Part shown: positions 35,232 through 43,541 of the stretch, piece after piece
How positions within the stretch are numbered: position 1 is the first letter of the stretch
Layout: every line of letters starts with the position of its first letter
Origin: Amaricoccus solimangrovi
GTDB lineage: Bacteria > Pseudomonadota > Alphaproteobacteria > Rhodobacterales > Rhodobacteraceae
Length of the DNA: 50,735 nt
Direction of reading: 5' to 3'
Assembly (NCBI RefSeq): GCF_006385685.1
Contig: NZ_VFRP01000027.1
Span: 1-50,735, forward strand
Made by a program: the position numbers and the translations under genes
Notes under the pieces: model-generated
Told to the model about the DNA's origin: nothing
Databases searched by the model: none
Seen by the model: the letters and a program-made list of their open reading frames with translations, nothing else

Positions 35232-35260
35232 ATGTTAGCTATTGACTAACAGGTGGTCAA
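35232..35260 (-). promoter_or_regulatory. Promoter and operator of the RelE/HTH pair
   Basis: TTGACC (35260-35255) and TAACAT (35237-35232) are 17 bases apart on the minus strand. GTTAG and CTAAC form an inverted repeat between and over the -10 box, a likely operator for the Xre antitoxin. Confidence 0.7.
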
Positions 35261-35316
35261 TGGCCGGCGCGATCAGGCGCCCGCGCAGCTCGCGCGTGCC
35301 GAGCCAGCAGGTCCAT

Positions 35317-35488
35317 CCGGAGATCGCCGTGCCGGCGATCGCGCCATCCCAAATGACGGGCGCGGGATCGACGGGCCTTCGGCCCGCTCACCCCGCTTCC
35401 GACACCGTTTCCATCTCTGATCCGCCCGAGCATCCGGGCGAACGCGCGTCAACCGGCGAGCGCCGGCCGCTGGCCGTCGGCTCCGCCG
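35317..35488 (+). repeat. Structured intergenic element, copy B
   Basis: Second copy. It keeps CCGGAGATCGCC, the inner CGGGCC/GGCCCG stem and an outer GCGGG/CCCCGC stem. The remaining 220 bases to ardC (35489-35707) show no gene but contain a 9-base inverted repeat around CGGGAAATGCATGGACGCAT. Confidence 0.7.
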
Positions 35489-35707
35489 CCCCCCGTGTCC
35501 TCGGCCTCTGGCCTGCGGGCCGCGCCAGGGGCGCCTCCGCCCAGGTCTGACCCGCGCCCGCCCGGCCACGGGACGGGCCGCGCCCGCCCCGTTCCGCTCC
35601 CGGGAAATGCATGGACGCATTTCTCGGGAAGCAGACCGGGGAGGCGCCGCCCATCGGCGGAAGCGGGGCAGGGACCCCGGCCGCCCAGCATCGAGAGGAT
35701 TGGAGAC

Positions 35708-36595
35708 ATGGCGGGCAGGATCGACGTTCAGCAGGCGGTCACGGATCGCATCATCGCGGCGATCGAGGCGGGAACCCCGCCCTGGCGCAAGCCCTGGACC
35801 GGCGACGCGGTCGGCGCCGGCTTTCCCACCCGCGCCTGTGGCGAGGCATACCGGGGCATCAACGTGATCCTGCTCTGGCTCGAGGCGCATGAGAAAGGCT
35901 ACGCCTCGCGCTTCTGGTTCACCTACCGCCAGGCCCAGGCGCTTGGCGGGCAGGTGCGCAAGGGCGAGAAATCCGCGAGCGTGGTCAAGTTCGGCACCTT
36001 CGAAAAGCCGGGCGAGACACCCGACGATGACGCGCGCGCGATCCCGTTCACCAGGCTCTACGCCGTCTTCAACGCCGAGCAGATCGACGGCCTGCCGGAG
36101 GACTACTACCGAAGCGCCGAGCCGCCGCGCGATCTCGGCACCGAGGCCGATCCCGAACTCGAAGCCTTCTTCGCCGCCACCGGCGCGGTGATCGTCTCGA
36201 CACCGGACCCGCGCGCCTACTATGATCCGAGGAGCGATCGGATCCACATGCCGCCGATCCGCACCTTCCATTCGATGGCCGGCTATTATGCGACGTTGGC
36301 GCACGAGGCAGTCCACTGGAGCGGCGCTGCGAACCGCCTCGACCGCCTCGCGAAGTTCGCCGACCGGAGCGCCTACGCGTTCGAGGAGCTCATCGCCGAG
36401 CTCGGCAACGTGATGCTCTGCGCCGAACTCGGGCTGACGCCGGATTTCGGGCAGAGCGCGGCCTATGTCGAGAGCTGGCTGAAGGCCTTGCGCGACGACA
36501 AACGCGCGATCTTCCGCGCCGCCGCCGAGGCGCAGAAGGCGGTGGACTACCTGCGCGATCTCGCCAGCCGCGCGGCGGAACGCGCGGTTGCCTGA
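35708..36595 (+). CDS. ArdC-like antirestriction protein (ssDNA-binding plus zincin domain)
   Basis: 295 residues. The N-terminal ArdC domain (MAGRIDVQQAVTDRIIAAIE, then PPWRKPW and GINVILLW) binds single-stranded DNA. The C-terminal domain has the metallopeptidase motif LAHEAVHWSGAANRLDR (His199, Glu200, His203) with an acidic FEELIAELG helix supplying the third ligand. ArdC proteins protect incoming plasmid DNA from restriction during transfer. The ATG at 35708 follows GAGGATTGGAG. A truncated copy of its 5' end lies at 34521, on the far side of a toxin-antitoxin pair. Confidence 0.9.
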   Translation: MAGRIDVQQAVTDRIIAAIEAGTPPWRKPWTGDAVGAGFPTRACGEAYRGINVILLWLEAHEKGYASRFWFTYRQAQALGGQVRKGEKSASVVKFGTFEKPGETPDDDARAIPFTRLYAVFNAEQIDGLPEDYYRSAEPPRDLGTEADPELEAFFAATGAVIVSTPDPRAYYDPRSDRIHMPPIRTFHSMAGYYATLAHEAVHWSGAANRLDRLAKFADRSAYAFEELIAELGNVMLCAELGLTPDFGQSAAYVESWLKALRDDKRAIFRAAAEAQKAVDYLRDLASRAAERAVA

Positions 36596-36654
36596 GGCGG
36601 TTTTCATCCCGGGCGGCGGCGGGTATATCGCCGCCGCCCGGAGGAGGAGACAAG

Positions 36655-36876
36655 ATGCGCGCGCATGTGTTCAGGAGCGAGGCGGGTTCTTACGCGCTCG
36701 CGACCGGGCGCGGCGCGGCGGCGCTGCCCGCGCGCCTCGGCCCGTGGCGCCGGGAGCGGGAGATCGTGATCGACGGCGGCGACGCCGGCCGGATCGGCCT
36801 CGCGCCCGAGCAGATCGAGGCCTTGCGTCGAGATGGCGTCGTGCTGCTCCCCGGTGGCCTGATCATCGACGACTGA
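36655..36876 (+). CDS. Hypothetical 73-residue protein downstream of ardC
   Basis: It starts MRAHVFRSEAGSYALATGRG and ends VVLLPGGLIIDD, with a beta-rich predicted pattern. GAGGAGG lies just before the ATG. Small genes of this type often follow ardC on alphaproteobacterial plasmids. No function recognised. Confidence 0.6.
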   Translation: MRAHVFRSEAGSYALATGRGAAALPARLGPWRREREIVIDGGDAGRIGLAPEQIEALRRDGVVLLPGGLIIDD

Positions 36877-37100
36877 TCCGCGCACGCTCCGCGCGGCGGC
36901 GGCCTTTCGCCGCGCGCCGGGCAACGAGACACTCCGGAGCGCGGCGGGGAATATCGCTTGCCGAGTAGATTGACGGTTGACGCGGACTCGCCAATGCGGG
37001 AGCACCGCGAAATCATCAGCTTCAACCCCAAGTGGTGAAAAACCCCACGCACGTCTCCGCGCGGCCACGTCCGCGCGGCTCCGGATGAAAGGCCCCCGCG

Positions 37101-37514
37101 ATGTCCCGCGAACTCTCCCTCAGCATCACCGTCGATTGCGATCCGGCGCGGCCGCTCGGCGGCGCGGGCAGGGTGCCGGAACTGGCGCTGCTGCTCGAGG
37201 CGGACGGCTCCTGCCGGATCTCGGCGCGAGAGCGGCGACGCAACGCGCTCGACTATCCCGAGTCGGTCCGTTTCTTTCGCGATTTCGTCTGGCGCCAGGT
37301 GCGCGGGCAGGGCGCGCCGGTGGTCGGCGATCCGCGCAAGGTCGCGGAAATCGCCGCCCGGCTTCGCCCCTGGCTCGCGCGGGTCCATGCCGGGCATTCG
37401 CTCGCGCCGCGCGGCGCGATCCTGCTCGGCGAGCTGACGCCCGACGCGCAGCAGGCCAGCCAGCGGATCCAGCAGATGATCAACGCCGCCGACTGGACCG
37501 CCGCCGCCGCGTAG
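37101..37514 (+). CDS. Hypothetical 137-residue protein
   Basis: It starts MSRELSLSITVDCDPARPLG and contains YPESVRFFRDFVWRQVRG, with a helical C-terminus ending in ADWTAAAA. No family recognised. Its last codons and everything up to 37708 are duplicated at 38957-39174, on the other side of the PIN/HTH toxin-antitoxin pair. Confidence 0.55.
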   Translation: MSRELSLSITVDCDPARPLGGAGRVPELALLLEADGSCRISARERRRNALDYPESVRFFRDFVWRQVRGQGAPVVGDPRKVAEIAARLRPWLARVHAGHSLAPRGAILLGELTPDAQQASQRIQQMINAADWTAAAA

Positions 37515-37546
37515 CAGCGCCTTTTCGCCCGGGACCGACGCGCGAT

Positions 37547-37708
37547 CCGGAGATCGCCGTTCCGGCGATCGCGCCAATCCACGGACGGGACGACGGATCG
37601 GCGGGCCTCTGGCCCGCTCACCGTCGTCCCGGAGCCTTTCTTGTTGTGTTTGCCCGCGCTGCCGCGCGGGCGCGGGCGGTTGCCGGCCGATGGCCGCCTT
37701 CCCGCCGG
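37547..37708 (+). repeat. Structured intergenic element, copy C
   Basis: Third copy. The outer stem is GGGACGACGG paired with CCGTCGTCCC, different in sequence from copy A but still fully paired; the inner stem is CGGGCC/GGCCCG. A GC-rich hairpin (CCCGCGC/GCGCGGG) and a GCCGGCC/GGCCG element follow. With the upstream gene tail it forms a 218-base direct repeat with 38957-39174. Confidence 0.75.
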
Positions 37709-37755
37709 TCCGGGGGTGTGGCGCGGCGCGAGCGGGAGTGCTTCCCGCGAGTGCA

Positions 37756-38344
37756 TCAGCCCTCGCTGCGAGGAACCAGCACGGCGATCCCTTCGAGGTT
37801 CTTCGCGAGGTTCGGCACGCCCGCCTTCGCCAGCGCGGCGAGGTAGTCCGAGAAGCTCAGCGGGGGCGCGCGGTAGTGCGTGAAGTCCGCGATGACGGCG
37901 GCGGTGAACTCCCGGGGGGCGAGGCTGAACAGGTCCATCAGGAAGTCGTCGGGATGTCTCGTATGGAGACGAAACACCTCGAGCGCTTCCCTCGGGAAGT
38001 CCGCCTCGTTGAACGTGACGATCACGTTGGCCCGCGTCATGATCGCGGCTGCGACGACATGCCGGTCGTCTTCATCGGGAAGCACGATCCCGCCGACAAG
38101 AGCCTCAAAACCTTCGACCAGGCAATCCGGAACGGCGGCGTTCATCAGCGAGCGCGTGCGCGCCAGCTGCTCCCTAGCGAGGTCGGGTCGGTTCGCCAGC
38201 AGGTTCTCGATCCACTCGTCATGAACGAGGTCGCTCCAACGCGCTCGAAAGAGCTTGGTCTGGGCGAGGTTAGAGCACGAGGCTCCTGAGCCGCGCGCCG
38301 TAGAAGACATTCGCGTCGAAGAACGCGGTGAAGGTGGAGATCAT
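37756..38344 (-). pseudogene. PIN-domain toxin broken by a one-base insertion
   Basis: From ATG 38344 the frame reads MISTFTAFFDANVFYGARLR and SLVL and then hits a stop. Skipping one base (38272) restores NLAQTKLFRARWSDLVHDEW and an open frame to 37756 with VLPDEDDRHVVAAA and IVTFNEADFP, the remaining PIN acid motifs. The total of 589 bases is one more than a multiple of three. The start overlaps the antitoxin stop by four bases. Unless the insertion is a sequencing error, the toxin is dead while its antitoxin remains. Confidence 0.8.
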
Positions 38345-38802
38345 TCCAGTCCGAGGCGCCTCGCTTCGTCGTGCAGATTCGCGAGCGCCGTTTCCTGCTC
38401 CACCGCGCGGCGGCGCTCATAGGCGACAAGGTCGGAAAACCGGATGCGCCGATGCGTGCCGACCTTCCGGAACGGCAGGTCGCCGGCCTCAAGCTTTCGG
38501 ACGAGATAGGGGCGCGAGATGTTCAGGAAATCGGCCGACTGCTGGGTCGAAAGCTCGGCGTCGTACGGAATGATCGAAATCGGCGTTCGCCGCGCCATGG
38601 CCTCGAGGACGGCGTGGAACATCGCGACCGCCGCCGCCGGCAGCGGCACGACGATCCTCGCATCCTCGTTGTCGATCGAGATCTCGACATTCTGGTTGGC
38701 TTTCGCGACCGCGCGCAGGCGATCGGCGGCGGCGCGGGCGACGACGGCCTCGGCTTCGTCGGCCACGAACGGTTCGTGCGTCTGATCCATGAGTGCGAGC
38801 AT
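38341..38802 (-). CDS. Excisionase-type HTH antitoxin of the PIN toxin
   Basis: 153 residues. The N-terminal half is a helical and beta region (DARIVVPLPAAAVAMFHAVL); the C-terminal half is a MerR/Xis-like helix-turn-helix (LSTQQSADFLNISRPYLVRK, then LPFRKVGTHRRIRFSDL). Pairs of this type with PIN toxins are common in alphaproteobacteria. AAGGA lies eight bases before the ATG. A perfect 9-bp hairpin (GTGGGTGGG/CCCACCCAC, 38831-38852) lies in the likely 5' leader. Confidence 0.85.
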   Translation of the reverse strand: MLALMDQTHEPFVADEAEAVVARAAADRLRAVAKANQNVEISIDNEDARIVVPLPAAAVAMFHAVLEAMARRTPISIIPYDAELSTQQSADFLNISRPYLVRKLEAGDLPFRKVGTHRRIRFSDLVAYERRRAVEQETALANLHDEARRLGLE

Positions 38803-38956
38803 CGCATGTTTCCTTTTCGCGGGCGGGCCCGTGGGTGGGAACCCCCACCCACTCCTCCTGTACTACCGATGCATATAGGGTGTCAGCAATCGAAATAAAC
38901 GCAACAGGTCAGCCAAGCGCCCCACCCACGGTTCCAGGGTAGGCAAGCGGACTGGC

Positions 38957-39174
38957 GACTGGACCGCCGCCGCGTAGCCGCGCGCGTCCGCCCGAGACCG
39001 ACACGCGAACCGGAGATCGCCGATCCGGCGATCGCGCCAATCCACGGACGGGACGACGGATCGACGGGCCGCTGGCCCGCTCACCATCGTCCCGGCGCCT
39101 GTTTCTTCAGTCTCCTCACCCGCGCCGCCGCGCGGGCGCGGGCGGTTGCCGGCCGATGGCCGCCGTCCCGCCGG
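38957..39174 (+). repeat. Structured intergenic element, copy D, with duplicated gene tail
   Basis: 38957-39009 repeats the end of the 37101-37514 gene (GACTGGACCGCCGCCGC, then GTAGC) and 39010-39174 is the fourth element copy, close to copy C. Stems are conserved (GGGACGA/TCGTCCC outside CGGGCC/GGCCCG). No gene is supported between 38853 and 39400. Confidence 0.75.
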
Positions 39175-39400
39175 ACAGGGCCCAGGCGCGGCGCGAGCGG
39201 GGGCGAGGCGCGCGGAGACCACCGATATCGGAGCGCGCCTCGCCCCCGCGGGGGATCGGTGCAAGGCCAGCGGCGTTCAACAGCTGGCGCCGATCGTTCC
39301 GACCGAGCACGCCCCGTCTCGCCGTCCCCGCCGCGCTCGGCGTCACAGGCGCCGGGGCGGGCAGTGGGCCGACACTTCGGGAACGGCGGGGCTGGTGGGC

Positions 39401-40015
39401 TCAGCCCTTCGCGAGCCAGGCCGAGAGCGCGCTGACGGCGATGCGCTGCGCGATGAAGCCGTCGGCGCGGCGATCGTAGGGATCGATCCGGCGCCGGACA
39501 TCGGCGACGAGCGCGTCGGGAAAGCGCCGGGTCGTGCCGAAGGCGCGGCCGGTGACGGGATAGGCGGGCTGGTCGAGCACGATGGCGCCGGCGCCATAGC
39601 CGCCGATCCAGGCGTCGAGCGCGGAGCTCAGGATCATGCCCATGGCATCGGCCTCGCCATAGGCGTCGATCAGCTTCGCGAACTCGCTCCCGGGTGCCGC
39701 GACCGGCACCGGTACCCGGAACTTGTAGACCTTGCGGCCGCCCGTCGCGCCGTCCGCCACGCGCCGCGCAGGCTTCCGCGGGGCCGCCTCGAGCGGCGCC
39801 GCCGGCTCCGGCGGAGGCGACGGGGAAGGCGACGCGGCGGGCAGCTCGCCGGGCAGCGCCGGCGCGGGCCCCGCTGCCTCCGATGGGATCGCCTCGGCCC
39901 CCAGCTCCGTGCCTTCGGGCGCCGTCGGCTGGTCCGGCAATCCGGCCTTCGCGCGGGACTTGTTGAGCTGGGCGCGGAGGCTGGCGTAGCTCGGCGGCTG
40001 GATCAGGCCGCTCAC
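39401..40015 (-). CDS. virC2: VirC2-like conjugation accessory protein
   Basis: 204 residues from a GTG that overlaps the virC1 stop (GTGA). A proline/alanine-rich N-terminal half is followed by a ribbon-helix-helix-like domain (KVYKFRVPVPVAAPGSEFAK, then ALDAWIGGYGAGAIVLDQPA). In Agrobacterium VirC2 binds the overdrive sequence beside the T-DNA border and stimulates nicking together with VirC1. Sequence similarity is modest, so the name rests mainly on the position after virC1. Confidence 0.7.
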   Translation of the reverse strand: MSGLIQPPSYASLRAQLNKSRAKAGLPDQPTAPEGTELGAEAIPSEAAGPAPALPGELPAASPSPSPPPEPAAPLEAAPRKPARRVADGATGGRKVYKFRVPVPVAAPGSEFAKLIDAYGEADAMGMILSSALDAWIGGYGAGAIVLDQPAYPVTGRAFGTTRRFPDALVADVRRRIDPYDRRADGFIAQRIAVSALSAWLAKG

Positions 40016-40734
40016 GCGCGCGCTGCCATTGGCATGGCGCCTCCGACCAGATCGAGCAGCTCCTCGGTCACCTCGCGCGCCTCGCCGATCGCGGCCATCA
40101 GGTGGTTCGCGAGCAGCCGCTTCGCTGGCGAGGCCGCCAGGATCTGGTGATAGCTCGCGAGCGGCCCGGTGATCTTGAGATCGGCGAAGGCGGCGCGCTC
40201 GGTCAGGTGCTTCTCGAACCGGGGCAGGGGGCGCACCGCCTCGAGGTTCGCCTGCTCGGTCGATTTGAGCCGGCTTTGCGGAAAGCGGGTGAACAGCAGC
40301 CGCGCCGGGATCGGTCGCCCGATGCCGCGCGCGAGCGTCTCGGTGACGAATTCCATCGTGGTGAGCGCCTCGTCGAGATCGAGCACGGTGAGCGCGGTCG
40401 GGATCACCACGAGCTCCGAATTCGAGAGCAGCAGGGTGTTCAGGTCCGAACCGCCGCCGGCGGTGTCGGCGAGCGCGAAGGCGCAGCCCGCCGCCTTCGC
40501 GGCGGCGTGCGCGCGCGCGACCAATTCCGGCGCGTCGCAGGTCGACAGCAGGCAGCGATCGCTCCAGGTCCCGATCGCCTCGGCATTCTCCTTCCAGCGC
40601 GCGAGCGGCGCGTTCTCGTCCGCCTCGAAGAGCGCGACCCGGTGGCCCTTGGCGAGCAGCATCGAGGCGATCGCCATCAGCGCGGTGGTCTTTCCGGCAC
40701 CGCCTTTGAACGAGACGAAGGAGATCAGTTTCAT
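40012..40734 (-). CDS. virC1: VirC1-like ParA-family ATPase
   Basis: 240 residues: MKLISFVSFKGGAGKTTALM (deviant Walker A), ALFEADENAPLARWKENAEA and FALADTAGGGSDLNTLLLSN are very close to Agrobacterium VirC1. VirC1 brings the relaxosome to the coupling protein at the cell pole and raises the number of transfer intermediates. The ATG at 40734 starts the conserved sequence. It is divergent from the relaxosome genes at 41272, with the probable oriT between them. Confidence 0.9.
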   Translation of the reverse strand: MKLISFVSFKGGAGKTTALMAIASMLLAKGHRVALFEADENAPLARWKENAEAIGTWSDRCLLSTCDAPELVARAHAAAKAAGCAFALADTAGGGSDLNTLLLSNSELVVIPTALTVLDLDEALTTMEFVTETLARGIGRPIPARLLFTRFPQSRLKSTEQANLEAVRPLPRFEKHLTERAAFADLKITGPLASYHQILAASPAKRLLANHLMAAIGEAREVTEELLDLVGGAMPMAARA

Positions 40735-41080
40735 CGGGCACTCCAGGCTTGGTCTTCGCCCCGGTTGTACCATCTGCTCGCGGGACGACAAGACCGCGCG
40801 GCTACAAAACCACGCGGCGACAGCGAGACAGCGCCACTTAGCAGCAGCGCGACGATCCCCCGATGCGCCGCTGCGCTACCACCGTATGGCGGCGGTGCTC
40901 CGGCGCCCCGGGACGTCGCCACTCCGGCACGCATTGGCGACGCCGCCCGAGCGCCTCGGGACCCGTCCGCGACGGGGCACCTTCGCCGCGACACCGCTCC
41001 ACGCCGGTGCTTCGGCGACGCACCGCTTCATCGCTCCGTGCACGCAACGCGATAGTACTACGCCGCCACGCGAACGCGGA

Positions 41081-41114
41081 GCCCTGTGACCCTCGCCCCG
41101 CGCGGTCACAGGGC
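41081..41114. other. Probable oriT hairpin
   Basis: GCCCTGTGACC (41081-41091) and GGTCACAGGGC (41104-41114) form a perfect 11-bp inverted repeat with a 12-base loop, in the 537-base gene-free interval between virC1 and mobC. Hairpins of this size next to relaxosome genes commonly mark the origin of transfer. The nick site cannot be fixed by eye; the bases after the hairpin (TAAATGACTGATTCATCG) are the first place to look. Confidence 0.5.
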
Positions 41115-41271
41115 TAAATGACTGATTCATCGCGTGACTACGACGCTCGGTCGCCGCATCGCCACGCAGCCCGCGTGGCTTTGGCTGGAGCGAAGATAAT
41201 CGCTTGAAGAGTGGGATTCGGTTGGGGTAGGGTGCGAGGCAGGATAATTGACTTTGTAGAACATCGCCGCC

Positions 41272-41826
41272 GTGCCCATCGATCCGCCCACCGACGTGCC
41301 TCCCCCAACCGACCATCCCGCCGCCGCGCCCGAGCCCGACGAGACGGCGCCCGCCTGGCGGAACCGCCGCCGGATCCGGGGCCGATGGCGCGATCCCGAG
41401 CAGGCGCGGAAGGCGCCGCGCGCCGACAAGCTGCTGTCGGTGCGCGTCACCGAGGCCGAGCTCGCGGAGCTCGACGCGCAGATCGCGGTGCTCGGGATCA
41501 GGCGCAACCGCGCGCTCCGGATCGCGGCGCGCCGGATCGGCGGCTTTCTCGAGACCGACGCGGGCGTCGTCGCCGAGCTGCGCGCGCTCAATCGCCAGAT
41601 CGCCGGCGTCGCCACCAACGTGAACCAGATCGCCCACGCGGCGAACCGGACCCACGATCCGGACTATCGCGCCTTCCTGGCCGAGCGCGCCGAGCTCGGT
41701 CGCGTGCTCATCGAGGTGCGCGGCTTGCTCCAGCGCATGCTCGATCTCGGCGCGCGCCGCGAGGATGGCCTCGCCCGGCTGCGCGCCGCCGCGGCGATGG
41801 ACGCCGCCGAGGACGACCCGACATGA
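41272..41826 (+). CDS. mobC: MobC/VirD1-like relaxosome accessory protein
   Basis: 184 residues from GTG 41272. A disordered proline-rich N-terminus is followed by LLSVRVTEAELAELDAQIAV (ribbon-helix-helix) and LRALNRQIAGVATNVNQIAH, the hallmark of MobC proteins. It assists strand separation at oriT for the relaxase. Its stop overlaps the relaxase start by four bases. Confidence 0.85.
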   Translation: MPIDPPTDVPPPTDHPAAAPEPDETAPAWRNRRRIRGRWRDPEQARKAPRADKLLSVRVTEAELAELDAQIAVLGIRRNRALRIAARRIGGFLETDAGVVAELRALNRQIAGVATNVNQIAHAANRTHDPDYRAFLAERAELGRVLIEVRGLLQRMLDLGARREDGLARLRAAAAMDAAEDDPT

Positions 41827-43541
41827 CCGCCGTCGCTTCGGTTCCCGAGCTGCTGCGCCGGGGCGCGGCGGCGCCACCCCACCTCTCGCCGGTCGACGCG
41901 GTGATGGGCGAGGACTGGGCGCGGCTGCGCCTCGGACGCGGCGCCGCCGCGCGCGAGGGTCAGGGCGGTGCCGGTCTCTCCGGGCGGCGGCGACGGGCGG
42001 CGATCGCCGGCGTGCTTTCGCCGAGCCCGCAGGCGATGGTGAAGCTGATCGGCACCGGCGGGGCGCGCAACGCGCGCGGGCTCGGCGCGCAGATGAACTA
42101 TCTCGGCCGAAGCGGCGCGGTGGCGTTGCGCGCGTCCGAGAGCGGCTTCGGCGTCGAGATCACGGCCGGGGAGGCGAGCCGGATCGCCGCCGACTGGGGC
42201 ATGCCGGAGGCCGATCGCGGCGGCCCGGACCGGACCTCGCATTTCGTGGTGAGCTTTCCGCGCGGCACCGATCCCGAGGCGGCCGAGCGCGCCGGCCGGG
42301 CCTGGGCGGCGGAGCTCTTCGACAGCGGCGCTTACGGCGATCGCTGGGACTACTACACCGCCTTCCACACCGACACCGCCTATCCGCATATCCACGTCGT
42401 CGTCGGCCGGCGCGGCCTCGACGAGGGCACCTGGCTCAGGATCTCGTCCTGGGGCGCGATCAGCTTCGACCGGCTGCGCGAGGTCCAGGTCGAGGTCGCG
42501 GCGCGCGAGGGCATCGCGCTCACCGGCACCGCGCGGCTCGCGCGCGGCGTGCACGCGCGCCCGGTGCCGGACGGCGAATACCGCCGGGCGCGGGCCGAGG
42601 GGCGCGATCCGGTCGCGCCGGAGCACAGCGCCGCCTCGGCGATCAGCACGGCGGCGGCGATCCTCGGCTACGCGCGCGCCTACCAGGGCGCGGCGGCGAT
42701 CCTCGGGAAGGATGACACGGATCGCGCGCGCCAGCTCGAAGCGGCGGCGGCGACGATACTCGAGGGGCGGGCGCTGACGTCCGAGCGCGACGCCCTGGCT
42801 GATCTGACGACGAAGGAGGCCCTCGCGATGACGCGAACCATCGAAGCGAAGCAGGACGAGGCGCGGGAGAATTTCGCGCGGCTCGACCAGACGGTCGGGG
42901 AGATCCTCGACGCCGCGACGCGGAGCGGATTCATCCGGCGCATCGCCGAGCTGAAGGCCGAGGCGGCGCCGCTCCTGCGCGAGAACACGCCGTTGCAGCG
43001 CTATGGCGCCGAGGCCGCGCATCCGGACTATCGCGGCTTTGTGCCCGATCCGGGCGATCCGGCGGCGGTGGCGGCCCGCGCCGAGGCCGACGCGCGGCTC
43101 GCCCGGCTCGCCGAGCGCTTCGATCTCGATCCGGCGGCGAGCGTCGCGCGCCATGGCGCCGAGCGGGTCTCGCTCGGTCTCGGCCAGGACTACCGCACCC
43201 AGGAAATCATCGAACGCCAGCTCCGGCGCGACGCGCTCGACAAGCCTTACGAGCGTCCCGAGGTCACCAACGACCAGCTCCTCGCGTTCCACGCCGAGGC
43301 CCGCGCAATCTATCGCGAGGCGGAGATACGCGGGCGCGATCCTGCCGGCGAACTGTCGCGCGATCGGCAGGAGGCGGTCCGAGACGCCGCGACCAGTCCG
43401 AGCCAGCGCCGCGAAGATCGCGCCCCGACGCGGGGTGACAACGCGAGAAACATCGAACCACCCACGCCCTCGCGCGAGGCGTCCACCGAGCCGCCGGCGC
43501 GGCCGGTCCGCGCGCGCGACGACGACGAGAGGAGCCGGTGA
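41823..43541 (+). CDS. virD2: VirD2-like (MOBP-type) relaxase
   Basis: 572 residues. The likely nucleophile is Tyr93 in AQMNYLGRSG, and the metal-binding histidines are His182, His189 and His191 in FHTDTAYPHIHVVVGRRGLD. The enzyme nicks oriT, stays on the 5' end and pilots the strand through the coupling protein. The C-terminal 300 residues are helical and end in a basic, disordered tail (RARDDDERSR), a typical translocation signal. Translational coupling to mobC (ATGA) and virD4 (TGATG) shows a single relaxosome operon. Confidence 0.9.
   Translation: MTAVASVPELLRRGAAAPPHLSPVDAVMGEDWARLRLGRGAAAREGQGGAGLSGRRRRAAIAGVLSPSPQAMVKLIGTGGARNARGLGAQMNYLGRSGAVALRASESGFGVEITAGEASRIAADWGMPEADRGGPDRTSHFVVSFPRGTDPEAAERAGRAWAAELFDSGAYGDRWDYYTAFHTDTAYPHIHVVVGRRGLDEGTWLRISSWGAISFDRLREVQVEVAAREGIALTGTARLARGVHARPVPDGEYRRARAEGRDPVAPEHSAASAISTAAAILGYARAYQGAAAILGKDDTDRARQLEAAAATILEGRALTSERDALADLTTKEALAMTRTIEAKQDEARENFARLDQTVGEILDAATRSGFIRRIAELKAEAAPLLRENTPLQRYGAEAAHPDYRGFVPDPGDPAAVAARAEADARLARLAERFDLDPAASVARHGAERVSLGLGQDYRTQEIIERQLRRDALDKPYERPEVTNDQLLAFHAEARAIYREAEIRGRDPAGELSRDRQEAVRDAATSPSQRREDRAPTRGDNARNIEPPTPSREASTEPPARPVRARDDDERSR

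Noticed and set aside
36877-37100. A further small gene between the 73- and 137-residue proteins
   Set aside because: Only short frames without binding sites are present.
39010-39174. Conserved minus-strand peptide (VSGPAARRSVVPSVDWRDRR) across the four intergenic elements as a small gene family
   Set aside because: No consistent start or ribosome binding site is seen, frames break differently, and the base changes preserve stems rather than codons.
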